64,000 nt of DNA from DAITQM01 sp036832975 (GCA_036832975.1 DAITQM010000013.1:15261-79260), one strand, 5' to 3'; positions 53,340 to 64,000 are shown, counted from the stretch's first letter. Numbers and translations are program-made. Notes: a model not told the origin generated them from the sequence alone.

Positions 53340-54704
53340 TCAGCGCCGGCCGCGCTTGCGCAGAGCCTGGGGTGTGAAATTCGCTGCCGGCAGCTCGACA
53401 TCGAAGGTGTTGACCGGGTCGTCGTTGTCGAAGCCCTGGGCAACGTAGCGGCCGGATTGCAGATCGTAATGCGCTTCGACCGTCGACCAGAACGTCGGCA
53501 CGTCGTAATAATTGATGCTGTGCGCTTCGGAGTGCCGCCAGAACTGTTCGCGTTGATCGTAGTGATCGATGTAAAGGATCTGGTAGCTATCTTCGTCGAG
53601 GTAATAAGTGCGGCGGACGTTGATGTGCCGGGTACCTTCCTTGAGATGGGCATCGACGATCCACACGCGGTGCAGTTCGTAGCGCATCAGTTCCGGATTG
53701 AGATGACCGGGCTGGATGATCTCCTTGACCGGCAGCCCGCCGGCATGGACCTTGTAGGAGTTATACGGCACATAGATCTCTTTTTTGCCGAGCACCTCCC
53801 AATCGAAGCGGTCCATCGCGCCGTTGAACATATCGGTCATGTCGTTGGTACGCAGGCCGTCCGACGCTGTGCCGGGATTGTCGTAGGCGACGTTCGGCGC
53901 GCGCCGCACGCGGCGCTGACCGGGGTTGTAGATCCACGCCTGGCGCGGCTGCTTGACCTGATCGAGCGTTTCGTGGACGAGCAGAATATTGCCCGCCAGA
54001 CGAGCCGGCGCCTCGACTTCCTGGAAGAAATACAACAGGATGTTGTTGATGCTGTCAATCGTCTCCCCTTCCTTGAAATACGGACCCAAAATCTCTTCGC
54101 GCAGCTTGACCAGCGTATACGAGCCGCCGGCGGTCGGCGCGATCTGGTTGTTGTAGCGCGTGCCACCGATGCCTTTGTATTTCAGTTTGTGGTTCCACAT
54201 CAACTCGTAAGCGCTTTCCGGGAACGGGAACGGGAAACCCTCGGCCACGTCGGCGACGCCGTCGCCGTCGGCGACAATCCGGCCGGTCGCGGCGTTGCGC
54301 TTGGTCATTTCGTAGGTGCGCTCCGGAAACGAAGCGCTGCGCCGGCTGGGATACACCTCCATGTAATAAGTTTCGGGGTAACGCTTGAATATCTCCTGGG
54401 TGCCGACGCTGAGCTTGTCGGCGTATTGGTTATAGTTCGAGGCGTCGATCCGAAACAGCGGGCGATCGGCGGCGAAAGGGTCGGGGTGGTGGTCACCCGG
54501 TTTGTAACCCGCCGGCCAGTCGCTGCGGCTGAGACCGCCGGTCCAGGCCGGGATCGTGCCGTCGGCGTTGCCGGCCCGCTCCGAACCCATCGGTGTCAGG
54601 TCTTGGTCCAGGCGACCGACTTGATCCGGTTTGGCGCCGGCGACGGCCAGGGCCGGGGCAAGGCTCATGATGACGAGAACAGCTGTATTGCGATTGAGTT
54701 TCAT
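53340..54704 (-). CDS. DUF1329 periplasmic protein
   Basis: 454 aa with a signal peptide (VIMSLAPALAVAGAKPDQVG). Family blocks: LTPMGSERAGNADGTIPAWT, LFRIDASNYNQYADKLSVGT, FPFPFPESAYELMWNHKLKY, LVHETLDQVKQPRQAWIYNP, VWIVDAHLKEGTRHINVRRT, YYLDEDSYQILYIDHYDQRE. The fold resembles lipoprotein carriers (LolB/RseB-like) in published family notes as I recall them. It follows DUF1302 by 18 bp and probably ferries a hydrophobic molecule in the periplasm; that is inference from context. Confidence 0.88.
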   Translation of the reverse strand: MKLNRNTAVLVIMSLAPALAVAGAKPDQVGRLDQDLTPMGSERAGNADGTIPAWTGGLSRSDWPAGYKPGDHHPDPFAADRPLFRIDASNYNQYADKLSVGTQEIFKRYPETYYMEVYPSRRSASFPERTYEMTKRNAATGRIVADGDGVADVAEGFPFPFPESAYELMWNHKLKYKGIGGTRYNNQIAPTAGGSYTLVKLREEILGPYFKEGETIDSINNILLYFFQEVEAPARLAGNILLVHETLDQVKQPRQAWIYNPGQRRVRRAPNVAYDNPGTASDGLRTNDMTDMFNGAMDRFDWEVLGKKEIYVPYNSYKVHAGGLPVKEIIQPGHLNPELMRYELHRVWIVDAHLKEGTRHINVRRTYYLDEDSYQILYIDHYDQREQFWRHSEAHSINYYDVPTFWSTVEAHYDLQSGRYVAQGFDNDDPVNTFDVELPAANFTPQALRKRGRR

Positions 54705-54722
54705 GGGGCTTACCTCGGCGGA

Positions 54723-56606
54723 TCAGAAGTTGTAACGCACGACAAACGACACAAAGTCACGGTCGTTCAGCAGATTGAAGTTGCCGGCGCCGAAAAAAGT
54801 CGTATAGGAAATCTCGCCGGTCCAGGTATTGAGATAATTGAAACCCAATGTCGTGGTCACCGATTTGCGGTTCTCGACGAAATTGCCGCCCGGCCCCGGC
54901 GTCGTGCCATCGACGTCGTGGTTGAAGGCCACCGTCGGGGAAATCGTCACCGCCGTACCGAAAGCGCTGTTGTAATCGGCGCGGACCAGCAGGCGATAAC
55001 CCCAACTGAACGAATCGGGAAAGCCTTTCTCCTGGGTCAGCGGGTTGCGCAAGGCACCGCTCAGGGCATCCGGCCCGCCGCCGGTCGAGGTGCCGGGGCC
55101 GTCGAATCTCAACACGTCCTTATCCGGGAAGGACCAAACTTTGGTGGCGCCGATTTCACCGACGATCGCGATCTGATCGGCATTGAGCGGGTTGCTGGCG
55201 CCGATCAGCGACGTGAACGTGGTCTGGAACTGCGTCACATCGAGCCGCTCGAAGCCGCGGATTTCCGCACCCGGAGCGAATTCGCCGAGTTGGCTGCGGA
55301 AACGGTTGGCTTCCTCGGGGATGAAGGCGTTGAGCGGCGACAGGCCGGCGAAGATCAATTCGATGTCGTCGAGCTGGAACGGCATATCCGGCCGGTAACT
55401 GACCTCGCCGGCCCACGAAATCGTCTGATTGAAGATCGTCGTGTTGAAGCTGGCGCCGATCAGGTCGAGGTTTTTCGGATATTCGACGAACACCGAACCG
55501 GTGGTCGGATCGGTGGAAGTGACCGCGGTGCCGCTCAGAAGCGGCAGGCGGCTGTGATATTTGAGGTAGAACAAACCGAATTCAGTGTCGTTGAGTTCCG
55601 GTGAAAAATAACGCAGGGCGAAACCGAACTGGTCCGGGTCGTCCTCGGGCGGGCGATCCAGACCGCGCGGCAGCACCGCGGCGCAGCCGGGAGCCAGACG
55701 CACGCCACTGCGGCACACCTCGTTGAACAGATCATGGTTGGTGACCGGTTGCGGTACCAGACCGAAATTCAGCATCGCGAACTGGCCGCCGGGGGTGGCG
55801 AAGTCGTTGGTCGAGAAGAACGTGCCGGCCGGCTCCGGATCGATTTGTTCGAACTCGAAGATCAGGACGCCCTCGAGCGACAGGTTTTCGTTGAAGGTGA
55901 ACGAGCCCCACAACATGTTCTGCGGCAGAAACGCTTCGCGTAGTTCGGCACCGGCGACGCGCAGCTTGGCGACGTCTACCGGGTTGATGACGTTAATGCC
56001 GTTTTGAATGAACGTGCTCTCGCCCCAACTGACGACTTGGCGACCGACGCGCAGCGAGGCCGCCATTTCCTCGCCGAACTCGAAATTGCCCCAGAGATAA
56101 GCGTCGAGCAACTGGAAACGCTCACCGGCGAGGAATTTCGCGGTCTTGGTCAGCCGCTCCTCGCCTTGGACGGCGAAATCGTTGAACCAGCTCAAGCGGG
56201 TGAAGGCGCCGAAGTTCTTGTAGCGCACGTCGATTTCGCTCAGCACCTTGGTGGTATTCGAGATGATGTCCCACTTGTCGGGAAAGTTCAGGTTACCGTC
56301 ATCGCTGTTGGCCGAAAAACCGCCCGGCGCGGCGATCTGCTCGGCCAGCGGCCGGGTCGAGATCAGCGGGTCGAAGAACGACTTGGCGATCAGGTCTTCG
56401 TCGGGGTTTTCGGTCCTCAGCGACAAGCCGTAGCTCAACGTCGTGTCGATCTTGACTTCGAGATCGCCATCGAACAGGTCGAAGCCGAAGGCCAGCGCCG
56501 GGGAAGAATGAATCGCGCCCAAGCCGGCAAGACCGGCGGCGATTGCCAGCGGCAGCGGGCGGCGAAACAAGCGGCCGAAGGCGTTTTTGCTGTGTGTCTG
56601 TTTCAT
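54723..56606 (-). CDS. DUF1302 outer-membrane protein
   Basis: 627 aa; signal peptide LPLAIAAGLAGLGAIHSSPALA, then a beta-barrel-type sequence with alternating aromatic strands and a C-terminal aromatic strand (DRDFVSFVVRYNF). Early motifs FGFDLFDGDLEVKIDTTLSY and RVGRQVVSWGESTFIQNGIN are typical for DUF1302. These proteins occur with DUF1329 and RND genes and are likely porins or acceptors for hydrophobic substrates. 12 bp after the lipase-like gene. Confidence 0.88.
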   Translation of the reverse strand: MKQTHSKNAFGRLFRRPLPLAIAAGLAGLGAIHSSPALAFGFDLFDGDLEVKIDTTLSYGLSLRTENPDEDLIAKSFFDPLISTRPLAEQIAAPGGFSANSDDGNLNFPDKWDIISNTTKVLSEIDVRYKNFGAFTRLSWFNDFAVQGEERLTKTAKFLAGERFQLLDAYLWGNFEFGEEMAASLRVGRQVVSWGESTFIQNGINVINPVDVAKLRVAGAELREAFLPQNMLWGSFTFNENLSLEGVLIFEFEQIDPEPAGTFFSTNDFATPGGQFAMLNFGLVPQPVTNHDLFNEVCRSGVRLAPGCAAVLPRGLDRPPEDDPDQFGFALRYFSPELNDTEFGLFYLKYHSRLPLLSGTAVTSTDPTTGSVFVEYPKNLDLIGASFNTTIFNQTISWAGEVSYRPDMPFQLDDIELIFAGLSPLNAFIPEEANRFRSQLGEFAPGAEIRGFERLDVTQFQTTFTSLIGASNPLNADQIAIVGEIGATKVWSFPDKDVLRFDGPGTSTGGGPDALSGALRNPLTQEKGFPDSFSWGYRLLVRADYNSAFGTAVTISPTVAFNHDVDGTTPGPGGNFVENRKSVTTTLGFNYLNTWTGEISYTTFFGAGNFNLLNDRDFVSFVVRYNF

Positions 56607-56618
56607 GTTCGGCGCTCC

Positions 56619-58790
56619 TTATTGAGTCACGATGACGGACGGATTGCTGATCTGCACCGCCGTGCCCCGCGAAACGAGGAAGCTCGCCATCTGGCCCTGC
56701 ATTTCGGCAAAGGCGGCAGGCGACGAGGTCGGATCGAGCAGCGAACCATGGCTGGCCGGCGGCACGAAGCGCACCACGGCGCGCAGCCCCAGTGGATCCT
56801 GGGCGCTCGCTGTCAGCGTCGTCAGGCCCATCACCCGGATCAAAGGTTCGGTGCCGGCGAGCGGTGCCCCAGGGACCGAGTTCGGGATCACCAGGTCGTC
56901 GATCACTTCGTGCAGCAGCACGGCGTTAGAGGCCGCGGTCAGGGCGCCCCAATTGATCGGATCCGAGCTGTCGACGATGGTCTGGGCAGCGACTAAAAAG
57001 GCCTCGAAATCCGGCGTTCCCGGTTGCAGCCCGGCCGCCGCCAGCCCGGCGCGGATGCGCGGGCCGAACGTCGCCGAGCCGTCGAGCAATTTGACCAGGC
57101 CGCCGCCCGGCACCGACAACAGCGCGGTGTTGACCGTCGGCTCGACGGCCAGGAAAGGAATGCCCTGCATCGACCCGAGCGACTGGCCGACGAACGAGAT
57201 GCGCGCGCCGTCGAAATCGGCCAGGCCGTCGCCGGTGAAGTCGATCGTCGGGAGGGTCACGGCCAGGATCGACAGGTCGGCCTGCGCCTGCCGGGCGTTG
57301 TCGCGCGAGACCAACAGATTGGCGAGATTGATGAACCAGGTGCCGGAAGCGTCGATCATGCCGTCCGGCCCCGGTGCACCGGTCGCGTTGTCGGCCAGGT
57401 CGAGGGCGAAGGTCCGCTCGTTGGCGAGCGGCGCGAACGGCGTGTTTTCGATATTCAAGGCCGCCAGCGGCTGCGCCGGATCGAGCGGGTTGAGGTCGGT
57501 GACGCCGTGCAAGGGTTGGTCGATGGCGATCGCCACGAAACCTTGCGAAGCGAGCGTATCGGCGATCGCCAGCACATCGGCACGGCTGCGCGTGATGCCG
57601 TGCTGGAAGATCACGACCGGCCAGCCGGCCGCCGGTTGGGTCCGGCCGCTGCCGGCGTTCGGGACGGTCATCAGCACCGGAATCGTCTGCACCCCGGTCT
57701 GCACCGGGAACGGATTGGCGACCGTGACGTTCGTCGAGGTCGGATCGAGCCCGAGCTGATCGAACGGTGCGACGAAGGCGCCGGGCGCCGCCTGCCAGAA
57801 GCGGTCGAGCGCGGCGGTCGGATTGGCCGGCGACGGGATGCCGAGGTAATACGGCACGCTCAAGATGCCGATGAACAAATCGGCGATGCCCGGCGAGCCG
57901 GAGACCACGTTGCCGGTGGTCAGGCCGCTCGGCACCAGCGTCGCGGCGCCGGGTTGGGCGATCGAGCGGAGCAGGCCGAGCACCGGTGTGATCGATTGCG
58001 TTGTCACGGTCCAGCTCAGAACGATGTTGTCCCGGGCGATGCCCTGGCTTGCTGCCGCGGCCTCCTGGGTATTGATGATCTGGCGCAGCGGTTCCAGCGC
58101 CTGGGCGTTGGCGGTGGACAGCAAAGGATCGGTGCTCACACCGTTGGCGTCGATCAGCGGCGAGGTGCGCTTGGCCAGGAAATAAGTCTGCGCCGGTGTC
58201 ACGTTGTTACCGTCGTTGTCGGTCAGGCCGTTGGTCAGCACCGCCATATACGCGGTCAATTCTTTCAACGGGACAAGCGGCACGATGGCCAATGTCTGGC
58301 CCGGCGGGCCGACACTCGACAAGGTGGCAACGTACTCGACACCGGGCGTCAACTCGCGCACCACCTGCTGCACGGCAATGTTGCCGGTCACCAGCCGGAC
58401 TTCGAACAGCCGGACGGTGCTGCCCGGAATGATCGAGCTTGCGCGCAACGGCCGCGAGAACGTCGTGCTCCACGGCGCGACGGTGCTGAAACCGTCGAGG
58501 GCATTGAGGGCGACGCCCGGGTCGCTGAAATCGGTCGGGTCCGGGACCGGGATATTCAGCGTGATATCGGTGGTCCCGAGCAGCAGCAGGTTGGCTGGGA
58601 ACGGAATCACGGCGTTGGTCGGGTCGAAATTGGCCGTGATGATCGCGGTGGTCGGCGTACCGTCGGTATTGGTGGCCGGGTTTTGCGGCACGGCCCGTTG
58701 GCTGTTCTCGCTCTCGCTGCCGCAGGCAGCGAGCAGGACGGACAGGATCAGGGCTGCGGGCAGCGCAGGACGGAAAAGCGGCTTGGGCAT
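56619..58790 (-). CDS. Lipase-like lipoprotein (VolA/Pla-1 N-terminal family)
   Basis: 723 aa, lipobox ILSVLLAACGSE. The N-terminal region carries the bacterial virulence-lipase domain (FDPTNAVIPFPANLLLLGTT, LNALDGFSTVAPWSTTFSRP, LKELTAYMAVLTNGL). The C-terminal part is an alpha/beta hydrolase: WPVVIFQHGITRSRADVLAI (oxyanion HG), ISFVGQSLGSMQGIPFLAVE (GQSLG nucleophile elbow), and a late His in PASHGSLLDP. Surface lysophospholipase or esterase activity is likely. ATG 58790 has AGGGGA upstream. It heads the DUF1302-DUF1329 unit, so it may release the lipid that the cluster handles. Confidence 0.87.
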   Translation of the reverse strand: MPKPLFRPALPAALILSVLLAACGSESENSQRAVPQNPATNTDGTPTTAIITANFDPTNAVIPFPANLLLLGTTDITLNIPVPDPTDFSDPGVALNALDGFSTVAPWSTTFSRPLRASSIIPGSTVRLFEVRLVTGNIAVQQVVRELTPGVEYVATLSSVGPPGQTLAIVPLVPLKELTAYMAVLTNGLTDNDGNNVTPAQTYFLAKRTSPLIDANGVSTDPLLSTANAQALEPLRQIINTQEAAAASQGIARDNIVLSWTVTTQSITPVLGLLRSIAQPGAATLVPSGLTTGNVVSGSPGIADLFIGILSVPYYLGIPSPANPTAALDRFWQAAPGAFVAPFDQLGLDPTSTNVTVANPFPVQTGVQTIPVLMTVPNAGSGRTQPAAGWPVVIFQHGITRSRADVLAIADTLASQGFVAIAIDQPLHGVTDLNPLDPAQPLAALNIENTPFAPLANERTFALDLADNATGAPGPDGMIDASGTWFINLANLLVSRDNARQAQADLSILAVTLPTIDFTGDGLADFDGARISFVGQSLGSMQGIPFLAVEPTVNTALLSVPGGGLVKLLDGSATFGPRIRAGLAAAGLQPGTPDFEAFLVAAQTIVDSSDPINWGALTAASNAVLLHEVIDDLVIPNSVPGAPLAGTEPLIRVMGLTTLTASAQDPLGLRAVVRFVPPASHGSLLDPTSSPAAFAEMQGQMASFLVSRGTAVQISNPSVIVTQ

Positions 58791-58909
58791 GAGAAATCCC
58801 CTGGTTATTATCGGACGACGCACCGCGTATCATAGAAACAGGCGCTGTGGGATTGCAAGGGGATGACACCGGTTTTATCACACCTTTCGGCCCGACGGAT
58901 GACAAAACG

Positions 58910-60478
<1,569 letters not shown>

Positions 60479-60558
60479 AAGTGATTCAGCCCGTGTCGGT
60501 CGGCACGGGTATCGCCGCCGCACCGCTTCGCCGGCGTGGCGGCCGGCGGTCAACTCAA

Positions 60559-60800
60559 CCCAATTGTTGCATAAGTTCCCGGGATTCTCGGTCAAGCTGG
60601 TGAGTGCAGCTTGTCCGATTCCCCGAAAAACCGTAGTAATTCTACGGTTCGAGGGGAAGCGGACAAGATGTGCCGCCAGCTTGGGCGAGAAACCGGGCGC
60701 GTCACCTTAGGTGAATTCGATTTTCCTGCTAATAGCGTCATAACTATATGATTTCATGGTGAATTTGATGAAGTCGAGCAAAATTTATGCAACTATTGGG
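60559..60800. mobile_element. MITE-like element family 1, copy 2 (242 bp)
   Basis: Same ends as the copy at 18804-18964 (CCCAATTGTTGCATA / CCCAATAGTTGCATA) with a 4-bp duplication TCAA (60555-60558, 60801-60804). The centre is a 120-base nested hairpin (60578-60697) with stems CCCGG/CCGGG, TTCTC/GAGAA, CAAGCTGG/CCAGCTTG, CTTGTCCG/CGGACAAG and AACCGTAG/CTACGGTT. The right 103 bases match the other copy at 99 positions. It supplies the last codons and stop of the phosphodiesterase gene. Confidence 0.87.
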
Positions 60801-61884
60801 TCAACTCGGCGCGCAGTTGTACGACGCGGCCGGGATGGTCGGTGAAGATGCCGTCGACGCCGAGCGCCAAGAGTTGCCGGAAGGTGTCTTCCAGGGTCAG
60901 CGGATTGCCGTCGGTGCCAAGGCCGAGGAACGGTTTTTCGGCGCGCAGCGTGTAGGCGTGAACCCACAGGCCGGCGCGGTGCGCCGCCGTGACCGCCGCG
61001 CTGCCGGCGGGACGCAGCAGGTCGGCAGCGGCCAGTGCCACACCGCGCGCGTAACTCCGCGCCATCCAGTCGAGCACGTCGGGGTGGAGCAGTGCGTCCC
61101 AGGTGACGCCGCCGTCGAGTTCGATCAGGTCGGCCAGTTCGCCGTAGATTTCGCCGGTCGAAAACGAGCGGGTCGCGGCAAAGCGCAGATCGTACGGGGC
61201 GCCGGGGGTGCCGAGCGGGCCGATCAGTTGAACCAGCGGAAAATCGACGCCGTGGGCCGGCATGACATGGCGCTTGAGATCGAGCAGGCATTCGATTTCG
61301 AAGCACTGAATCATCGCCTGTGCCGGCGCCGTCACGCCGAGCGCCGCCAGCCGGGCGACCAGCAGCCGTTCGATCTGATGGCGGAGCGGCGCGCCGTCCT
61401 GCGCCGTGCCTTCGCTCTCGAACCAGGTCGGATACTTGAGTTCAGGATAAATCGCGACTTCGGGAGCGCCGGCCGCGGCCCTTTCGCGGACCAGCGCGAC
61501 GATCTCGCCGAGTTCGGGTACGCCGTCTTCACCGTCGTGCGCGGCGCTTGCCGGGCGGATCGCCGGATAGCGCTCGCGGGCACCGAGCGTGCGGATTTCG
61601 GCGAGTGTGAAATCTTCGCTGAACCAGCCGTCGCGGGTGACGCCGTTGATGACCTTGGTCGTCCTGCGGGCGGCGAATTCCGGGTGCGCCGCGACATCGG
61701 TCGTCGGCCCGAGGTCATTCTCGTGGCGGGCGATCAGATGGCCATCCGCCGTTACGACGAGGTCCGGTTCGATGACTTCTGCGCCCTGCTCGATCGCCAG
61801 GCGGTAGGCGCCGAGCGTATGTTCCGGCCGCTCGCCGCTGGCGCCGCGGTGGGCGATGATCAGGGGGGTTCGGCGTTCTGTCAT
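60793..61884 (-). CDS. Glycerophosphodiester phosphodiesterase
   Basis: 363 aa. Catalytic GDPD motifs: PLIIAHRGASGERPEHTLGA, YRLAIEQGAEVIEPDLVVTA, DGHLIARHENDL; metal ligands in AIYPELKYP; late motif GVDGIFTDHPGRVVQL. It resembles GlpQ, but no signal peptide follows ATG 61884, so it may be cytoplasmic, or begin further upstream. The MITE inserted at its end changes the last residues: without it the protein would end RAELS and stop, now RAELTQ. Function should be unaffected. Confidence 0.9.
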   Translation of the reverse strand: MTERRTPLIIAHRGASGERPEHTLGAYRLAIEQGAEVIEPDLVVTADGHLIARHENDLGPTTDVAAHPEFAARRTTKVINGVTRDGWFSEDFTLAEIRTLGARERYPAIRPASAAHDGEDGVPELGEIVALVRERAAAGAPEVAIYPELKYPTWFESEGTAQDGAPLRHQIERLLVARLAALGVTAPAQAMIQCFEIECLLDLKRHVMPAHGVDFPLVQLIGPLGTPGAPYDLRFAATRSFSTGEIYGELADLIELDGGVTWDALLHPDVLDWMARSYARGVALAAADLLRPAGSAAVTAAHRAGLWVHAYTLRAEKPFLGLGTDGNPLTLEDTFRQLLALGVDGIFTDHPGRVVQLRAELTQ

Positions 61885-62061
61885 CCGGATTTTCCGTTGT
61901 GCTTTTCGCAACAGACCGTATCGTAAACCGTCCGCTCGCAGCGCGCCGGCCCGCAGCCGCAGCACCGGCAAAATGTTATTGTGCAAAATCCGCTCCGCTG
62001 CCCACCGCCGACGGTATAAAATCAGTGGTATCGAAGTCATTCAAACGATTGAGGAATTGCA

Positions 62062-63927
62062 ATGCGTGGTCATTCTTGTAGAGGGTTCATCGGTTCGCTC
62101 GGCTTGGTGCTGTTCATCCTCACCGCTTGCCAGGAACAGGCGCCGCCGGGCGGTGAAACGGCTGCCGGCGAGGGAACGGCGGTGGTGCCGGCGGCGGAGC
62201 GGGCGCATCTTGCGGCACTGGAGCTTGCGGCGATCTACGACGAATACTGGGAAGAGGCGCTGGAGCGTCGTCCGCTGCGGGCGACGTTTATCGGTGACGG
62301 GCGCTACAACGACCGGCTGCCGAATTTTCTTTCCCCGCAATACCGCGCCGCCGACCAGGCTTTTGCCGAACGCTGGCTGGCACGCGCCAAGGCGGTCGAT
62401 GCCGAGGGTCTGGGCGGTCAGGATTTGATCAGCCACCGGGTGTTCATCACCGATCTCGAAGGCGAACTCGAGGGTTACCGCTTCCCGAGCCATTTTTTGC
62501 CGCTCAACCAGTTTTTCAGCCTGCCCAATCAATTCGCGATGCTCGGCTCGGGGACCGGCGCCCAGCCCTTCAAGACGGTAGCGGATTACGATAACTGGCT
62601 AAAACGCGCGGCACATATCCCGGAGTTGTTCGCCCAGATGATCGCCAATATGCGCGCCGGGATCGAGGCCGGCGTCACCCAACCGCGCGTGTTGATGGAA
62701 AAAACCCTGCCGCAGCTCGCCGCGCAAGGGGTCGATGACCCGGAAAAGAGCCTGTTCTGGAAGCCGGTGGCGAATTTTCCGGACGACATCCCGGCGGCCG
62801 AACGCGAGCGGCTGGCCGCCGCATACCGTGAGTTGATTGGCAACACGCTGCTCCCGGCCTACCGCGCACTGCACGATTTCGTCCGCGACGAATACCTGCC
62901 CGCCTGCCGGACGACCGACGGGCTCGGTGCACTGCCCGACGGCGCGGCGTGGTACGCCTATCGCGCCCGGCAATCGACGACGACCGATCTGACGCCGGAC
63001 GAGATCCACCAGATCGGCTTGCAGGAGGTCGAGCGGATCCACGGCGAGATACGCAAGGTGCAGCAGGAACTGGCCATCCCCGGCGATCTGCACGCCTTGT
63101 TTGAACACATGAAATCGGCACCGGACAGCTACTTTTCGAGCGAAGAGGAACTGCTTGCCGCGTACCGCGAGTTCCGTGCCACTGTCGAGCCCTTGCTGCC
63201 GGCGTTGTTCGATGTCCGGCCCAAGGCCGATTTCGAGATCCGGCCGGTCGAGGCCTTCCGCGCCGCCTCGTCGTCCGGCGCCTCGTACCAGGGGCCGTCG
63301 ATGGACGGCACCCGGCCCGGGATTTTCTATGTCAACACCTACGATCTTTCGGCCCGCCCGCGCTACGCGCTCGAATCGTTGTTCCTGCACGAAGCCGAAC
63401 CGGGGCACCATTTCCAGATCGCGCTGCAGCGCGAGTTGACCGATCTGCCGGCCTTCCGCCGTTTCGGCGGCGAGACCGCGTTCAGCGAAGGCTGGGGGTT
63501 GTACGCCGAATCGCTCGGCAAGGAACTCGGCGTCTACCGCGACCCGCGGATGTATTTCGGCGCCCTGGCCGCCGAGCTGTGGCGCGCCATCAGGCTGGTG
63601 GTCGATACCGGCCTGCACGCCAAAGGTTGGAGTCGCCAGCAGGTGCTCGATTATATGTACGCCAATTCGCCGGCCGAACCGACGCAGGCGATTTCCGAAG
63701 CCGAGCGTTTCATGGCCATCCCCGGCCAGGCGCTGGCTTACAAAATCGGCCAACTCAAGATCCGCGAACTGCGCACCACCGCCGAGCAGGCGCTCGGCGA
63801 GGCTTTCGACGTCCGCGCATTTCATTCAGAGGTGCTAAAAGACGGTTCGCTGCCGCTTGCCGTGCTGGAATTCAAGATCGAGCAGTGGCGCGCCGCGCAG
63901 CAGGCCGCGTCATCGGCGGGAGAGTGA
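62062..63927 (+). CDS. DUF885-family lipoprotein, putative zinc peptidase (second copy)
   Basis: 621 aa; lipobox ILTACQE. The DUF885 domain contains LSARPRYALESLFLHEAEPG ending in HEAEPGH (HExxPGH zinc motif), then FSEGWGLYAESLGKELGVY and YANSPAEPTQAISEAERFMA. Its sequence differs widely from the DUF885 protein at 26509-28308, so they are old paralogues of different subtypes. ATG 62062 has AGGAA upstream. A TATAAA box at 62015 may be its -10 element. The spacer 61885-62061 has no other feature. Confidence 0.88.
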   Translation: MRGHSCRGFIGSLGLVLFILTACQEQAPPGGETAAGEGTAVVPAAERAHLAALELAAIYDEYWEEALERRPLRATFIGDGRYNDRLPNFLSPQYRAADQAFAERWLARAKAVDAEGLGGQDLISHRVFITDLEGELEGYRFPSHFLPLNQFFSLPNQFAMLGSGTGAQPFKTVADYDNWLKRAAHIPELFAQMIANMRAGIEAGVTQPRVLMEKTLPQLAAQGVDDPEKSLFWKPVANFPDDIPAAERERLAAAYRELIGNTLLPAYRALHDFVRDEYLPACRTTDGLGALPDGAAWYAYRARQSTTTDLTPDEIHQIGLQEVERIHGEIRKVQQELAIPGDLHALFEHMKSAPDSYFSSEEELLAAYREFRATVEPLLPALFDVRPKADFEIRPVEAFRAASSSGASYQGPSMDGTRPGIFYVNTYDLSARPRYALESLFLHEAEPGHHFQIALQRELTDLPAFRRFGGETAFSEGWGLYAESLGKELGVYRDPRMYFGALAAELWRAIRLVVDTGLHAKGWSRQQVLDYMYANSPAEPTQAISEAERFMAIPGQALAYKIGQLKIRELRTTAEQALGEAFDVRAFHSEVLKDGSLPLAVLEFKIEQWRAAQQAASSAGE

Positions 63928-63977
63928 GCTGCTACCCCCTCCCCAACCCTCATAGGCGCTAACTTAAGGAACAAATA

Positions 63978-63986
63978 TGCTATACT
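63978..63986 (+). promoter_or_regulatory. Extended -10 element pointing off the right edge
   Basis: TGCTATACT is an extended -10 consensus in an AT-rich patch; an ATG follows at 63993, so a gene beyond the window may start here. No good -35 box is seen. Confidence 0.35.
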
Positions 63987-64000
63987 CCGCGCATGCGATA

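Noticed and set aside
53169..55604. 811-codon open frame on the plus strand opposite DUF1329/DUF1302
   Set aside because: It is the antisense frame of two well-supported genes, and its product lacks any family motif; GC-rich third positions keep it open.
57024..58835. 603-codon plus-strand open frame opposite the lipase-like gene
   Set aside because: Arg-rich shadow of the real gene; no ribosome-binding site or recognisable domain.

Overview
The window is GC-rich, densely packed chromosomal DNA that looks like a gammaproteobacterium. The evidence is the order zapB-like / zapA / 6S RNA / 5-formyl-THF cyclo-ligase, a ygfB-pepP-ubiH-second ubi hydroxylase operon, fis next to purH, a class A RNase P RNA and an AddAB-like helicase/nuclease pair. 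There is no 16S rRNA gene, so I do not name a genus.

Layout. 1-5.4 kb: an AddAB-like recombination nuclease pair (minus strand, first gene cut by the left edge). 5.5 kb: tRNA-Ala(CGC). 5.6-18.7 kb: an accessory island bordered by the tRNA and degenerate tRNA-Ala pieces. It holds one long leftward chain of genes: XRE/ImmA regulator with an antitoxin-like tail, MazF-type toxin, KilA-N protein, DUF2130 remnant, PHP-SMC ATPase, type III methyltransferase, RhuM protein and type III endonuclease. A YefM-YoeB pair lies divergently and an SRAP protein at the far end. 18.8-20.2 kb: decayed genes, namely a MazEF module hit by a MITE-like insertion in the antitoxin and a frameshift in the toxin, and a truncated SRPBCC gene. 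20.2-23.9 kb: a TonB-dependent receptor with a secreted partner. 24.1-26.5 kb: a merR / merC-merA mercury module with a classical 19-bp-spacer operator. 26.5-30.4 kb: DUF885 lipoprotein, AmpG-like permease, exonuclease III. 30.5-34.6 kb: pyrE, a DUF4124 protein, a zinc-ribbon DUF3426 protein, fis, purH. 34.7-37.5 kb: trpS, marC, hsp20, rnpB. 37.5-39.3 kb: an FAD oxidoreductase between two 151-bp MITE-like copies. 39.3-47.3 kb: the ubiquinone operon, cell-division genes, 6S RNA, 5-FCL, EVE protein, rpiA. 47.3-49.4 kb: an OYE-type flavoprotein. 49.5-58.8 kb: a cell-envelope cluster (lipase-like lipoprotein, DUF1302, DUF1329, YCF48-like protein, RND exporter). 58.9-64 kb: amidase, a second copy of the 18.8-kb MITE, glycerophosphodiester phosphodiesterase and a second DUF885 lipoprotein.

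The most interesting part is the 5.6-18.7 kb island. Eight leftward reading frames are joined by 4- to 8-bp overlaps or gaps under 50 bp, and the first encodes a regulator with a metalloprotease domain. The regulator sits at a palindrome that carries near-consensus promoters facing both ways. Several members show domain loss or truncation (RhuM lacking the core of a Fic domain, the DUF2130 remnant), so the island appears to be a mosaic of active and decaying defence/toxin modules. The second notable item is a repeat family with 4-bp target duplications, whose two copies carry different central hairpins with compensating base changes.
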